Part shown: one piece after another, positions 15,878 through 16,814 of the stretch
Numbering within the stretch: the first letter of the stretch is position 1
Layout: each line of letters starts with the position of its first letter
Source of the DNA: an uncultured Collinsella sp.
Lineage (GTDB): Bacteria; Actinomycetota; Coriobacteriia; Coriobacteriales; Coriobacteriaceae
Direction: 5' to 3'
Length of the DNA stretch: 16,814 nucleotides
Assembly (NCBI GenBank): GCA_900764415.1
Contig: CAAFOA010000403.1
Location: 1 to 16,814, forward strand
Made by a program: the position numbers and the translations under genes
Notes under the pieces: generated by a model
Databases searched by the model: none
Seen by the model: the letters and a program-made list of their open reading frames with translations, nothing else
What the model was told of the DNA's origin: nothing

Positions 15878-16546
15878 TTACTCGCCCAGCACCAGCGCCG
15901 CGAGCTCTGCCTGGGTGTCCACCACGTAGTCGGCGCCGGCGGCTTCCAGTTCTGCGCGGCCGCGGAAGCCCCAGCTGACGCCCGCGCTCTTAAGGCCGGC
16001 GTTGTGGCCGGTCAGGATATCGACATTGGAATCGCCCACGTAGAGCGTGGTTGCCGGATTGGCGCCCAGCTCCTTCATCACATGCAGCGTGACGGGCGCT
16101 TCGGGCTTGGGCGGAAACGCATCGACACGGCCCTGCACCAGCGCAAAGCGCTCAGAGCCAAAGTATTTCTCGATAAGTGGGGCTGCCGAAATATGATCTT
16201 TGTTGGTGAGCACGGCAAGCTGAACGCCCGCTGCGCGCAGACGGTCGAGCATCTCAATCGTGCCGGCGTAGGGTGAGGTGTGGTCCTCCTTGTGCTCGCC
16301 GTAATAAGCTCTAAACTCGGCAAGCGTCTGCTCAAACATGCGGCCGTCGCCCGCATATTCGGCGGGCATAAAGCGCTCGACCAGCTTAAGCATGCCGTTT
16401 CCCACCTTGTAGCGGTATTCGTCGACGGCAAACGTGGGCCAGCCGTGCGCCTCGCAGGTATGGTTGCCGGCGGCCGCCAGGTCCTCGATCGTATTGAGGA
16501 TGGTGCCGTCCAGGTCAAAGATCACATGGGAAAAAGCTGCTGCCAT
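15878..16546 (-). CDS. HAD-superfamily hydrolase, phosphoglycolate-phosphatase-like
   Basis: A 222-residue cytoplasmic phosphatase. The start at 16546 follows GGGAG with a 5-nt gap; the ATG at 16561 lies before that site. Motif I is FDLDGT with nucleophile Asp11 and Asp13. Motif II is Thr114 in VLTNK, motif III Lys147 in PPKP, and motif IV GDSNVD (171-176). The helical cap between motifs I and II (about 18-85) is the C1 type of Gph/PGMB proteins. Likely substrates are small phosphate esters such as 2-phosphoglycolate or sugar phosphates. The stop of a preceding fragment overlaps its ribosome site, suggesting it was once translationally coupled to an upstream gene. Confidence 0.92.
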   Translation of the reverse strand: MAAAFSHVIFDLDGTILNTIEDLAAAGNHTCEAHGWPTFAVDEYRYKVGNGMLKLVERFMPAEYAGDGRMFEQTLAEFRAYYGEHKEDHTSPYAGTIEMLDRLRAAGVQLAVLTNKDHISAAPLIEKYFGSERFALVQGRVDAFPPKPEAPVTLHVMKELGANPATTLYVGDSNVDILTGHNAGLKSAGVSWGFRGRAELEAAGADYVVDTQAELAALVLGE

Positions 16547-16557
16547 GAAAGCTCCCG

Positions 16558-16671
16558 TCATTGGGTTTCAAAACGCACCTCATAATACTGGGCTTCCGCG
16601 TTGGGCGTGCTTGGAATCTGAACATCTCCAGGGATATCAAGCCACATCGCGCCGACCGTGCGAATTTGCCG
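16558..16671 (-). pseudogene. 3' fragment of an unidentified gene upstream of the HAD gene
   Basis: The minus-strand frame reads RQIRTVGAMWLDIPGDVQ, then IPSTPNAEAQYYEVRFETQ, and stops at 16558-16560. The first upstream in-frame codon beyond it is TAA at 16672-16674, inside the arm of the terminal palindrome. The composition looks protein-like, but no ribosome site precedes the ATG at 16647. It is probably the C-terminal end of a gene cut or terminated by the palindromic element. The family was not recognised. Confidence 0.4.
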
Positions 16672-16814
16672 TTAGCAAATTCTCGGTAGCTGCTCTCCCA
16701 CGAGCATGTCGAGGATGCGGGTCGAGCCCCAGCCGGTGCGTACGCGCACGGCGGGGCTCGACCCGCATCCTCGCCATGCTCGTGGGAGGGGAGCTACCGA
16801 AAATTTGCTAACGG
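16669..16814. repeat. Long imperfect palindrome at window end
   Basis: The left arm (16669-16730) starts CCGTTAGCAAATT and ends GGGTCGAGCCCC. The right arm (16753-16814) is its inverted copy, ending AATTTGCTAACGG, with only about four mismatches in 62 positions. The centre (16731-16752) can pair further (GTGCGTACGCGCAC). The right limit coincides with the window end, so the repeat may extend further. It resembles a mobile palindromic repeat or a large hairpin. Confidence 0.85.

Overview
The window looks like chromosomal DNA of a gut Actinomycetota, most likely class Coriobacteriia and close to Collinsella. This is an inference from GC-rich codon use, strong AGGAGG-type ribosome sites, the PTS-heavy sugar genes and many short intergenic palindromes around a GGGGACGTTCTT core. 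No rRNA, tRNA, CRISPR array or transposase gene was seen.

Layout. (1) 1-2370, minus strand: a partial DUF1593 nucleoside-hydrolase-like gene preceded by an alpha/beta-hydrolase (esterase) gene, separated by a 123-bp hairpin. (2) 2371-2860: an AT-rich divergent control region with several TAAAC/GTTTA palindromes resembling LacI-family operators. (3) 2861-7033, plus strand: a PTS EIIBC permease, a terminator, an intracellular apiosidase-like (DUF4038) glycoside hydrolase, a repeat next to the 3' remnant of another hydrolase gene, and a ROK sugar kinase. (4) 9927-7159, minus: an MgtA/MgtB-type P-type ATPase. Its long leader carries a 23-codon upstream ORF and mutually exclusive RNA pairings. (5) 10367-11047, plus: pyrE. 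(6) 12211-11357, minus: an RpiR regulator, divergent from a GH1 6-phospho-beta-glucosidase (12413-13861), which is followed by a free-standing glucose-type EIIA (14013-14549). (7) 14785-15342: a small lipoprotein. (8) 16546-15878, minus: a HAD phosphatase. The window ends in a roughly 146-bp palindrome.

How it fits together: EIIBC (Cys28) has no EIIA domain, and the EIIA with its His97 is encoded 10 kb away beside the 6-phospho-beta-glucosidase. The likely route is PTS uptake and phosphorylation of beta-glucosides, then cleavage by the GH1 enzyme under RpiR control. The DUF4038 hydrolase, esterase, DUF1593 protein and ROK kinase all lack signal peptides, so they probably process imported plant-type glycosides in the cytoplasm.

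The most interesting signal is a pair of about 168-nt elements (11048-11216 and 15347-15514), directly downstream of pyrE and the lipoprotein gene. They share single-stranded and loop sequences, but their helices differ by compensatory changes. This is the signature of a conserved structured RNA, and each copy is followed by a GGGGACGTTCTT palindrome. The second is the leader of the Mg2+-type ATPase gene.
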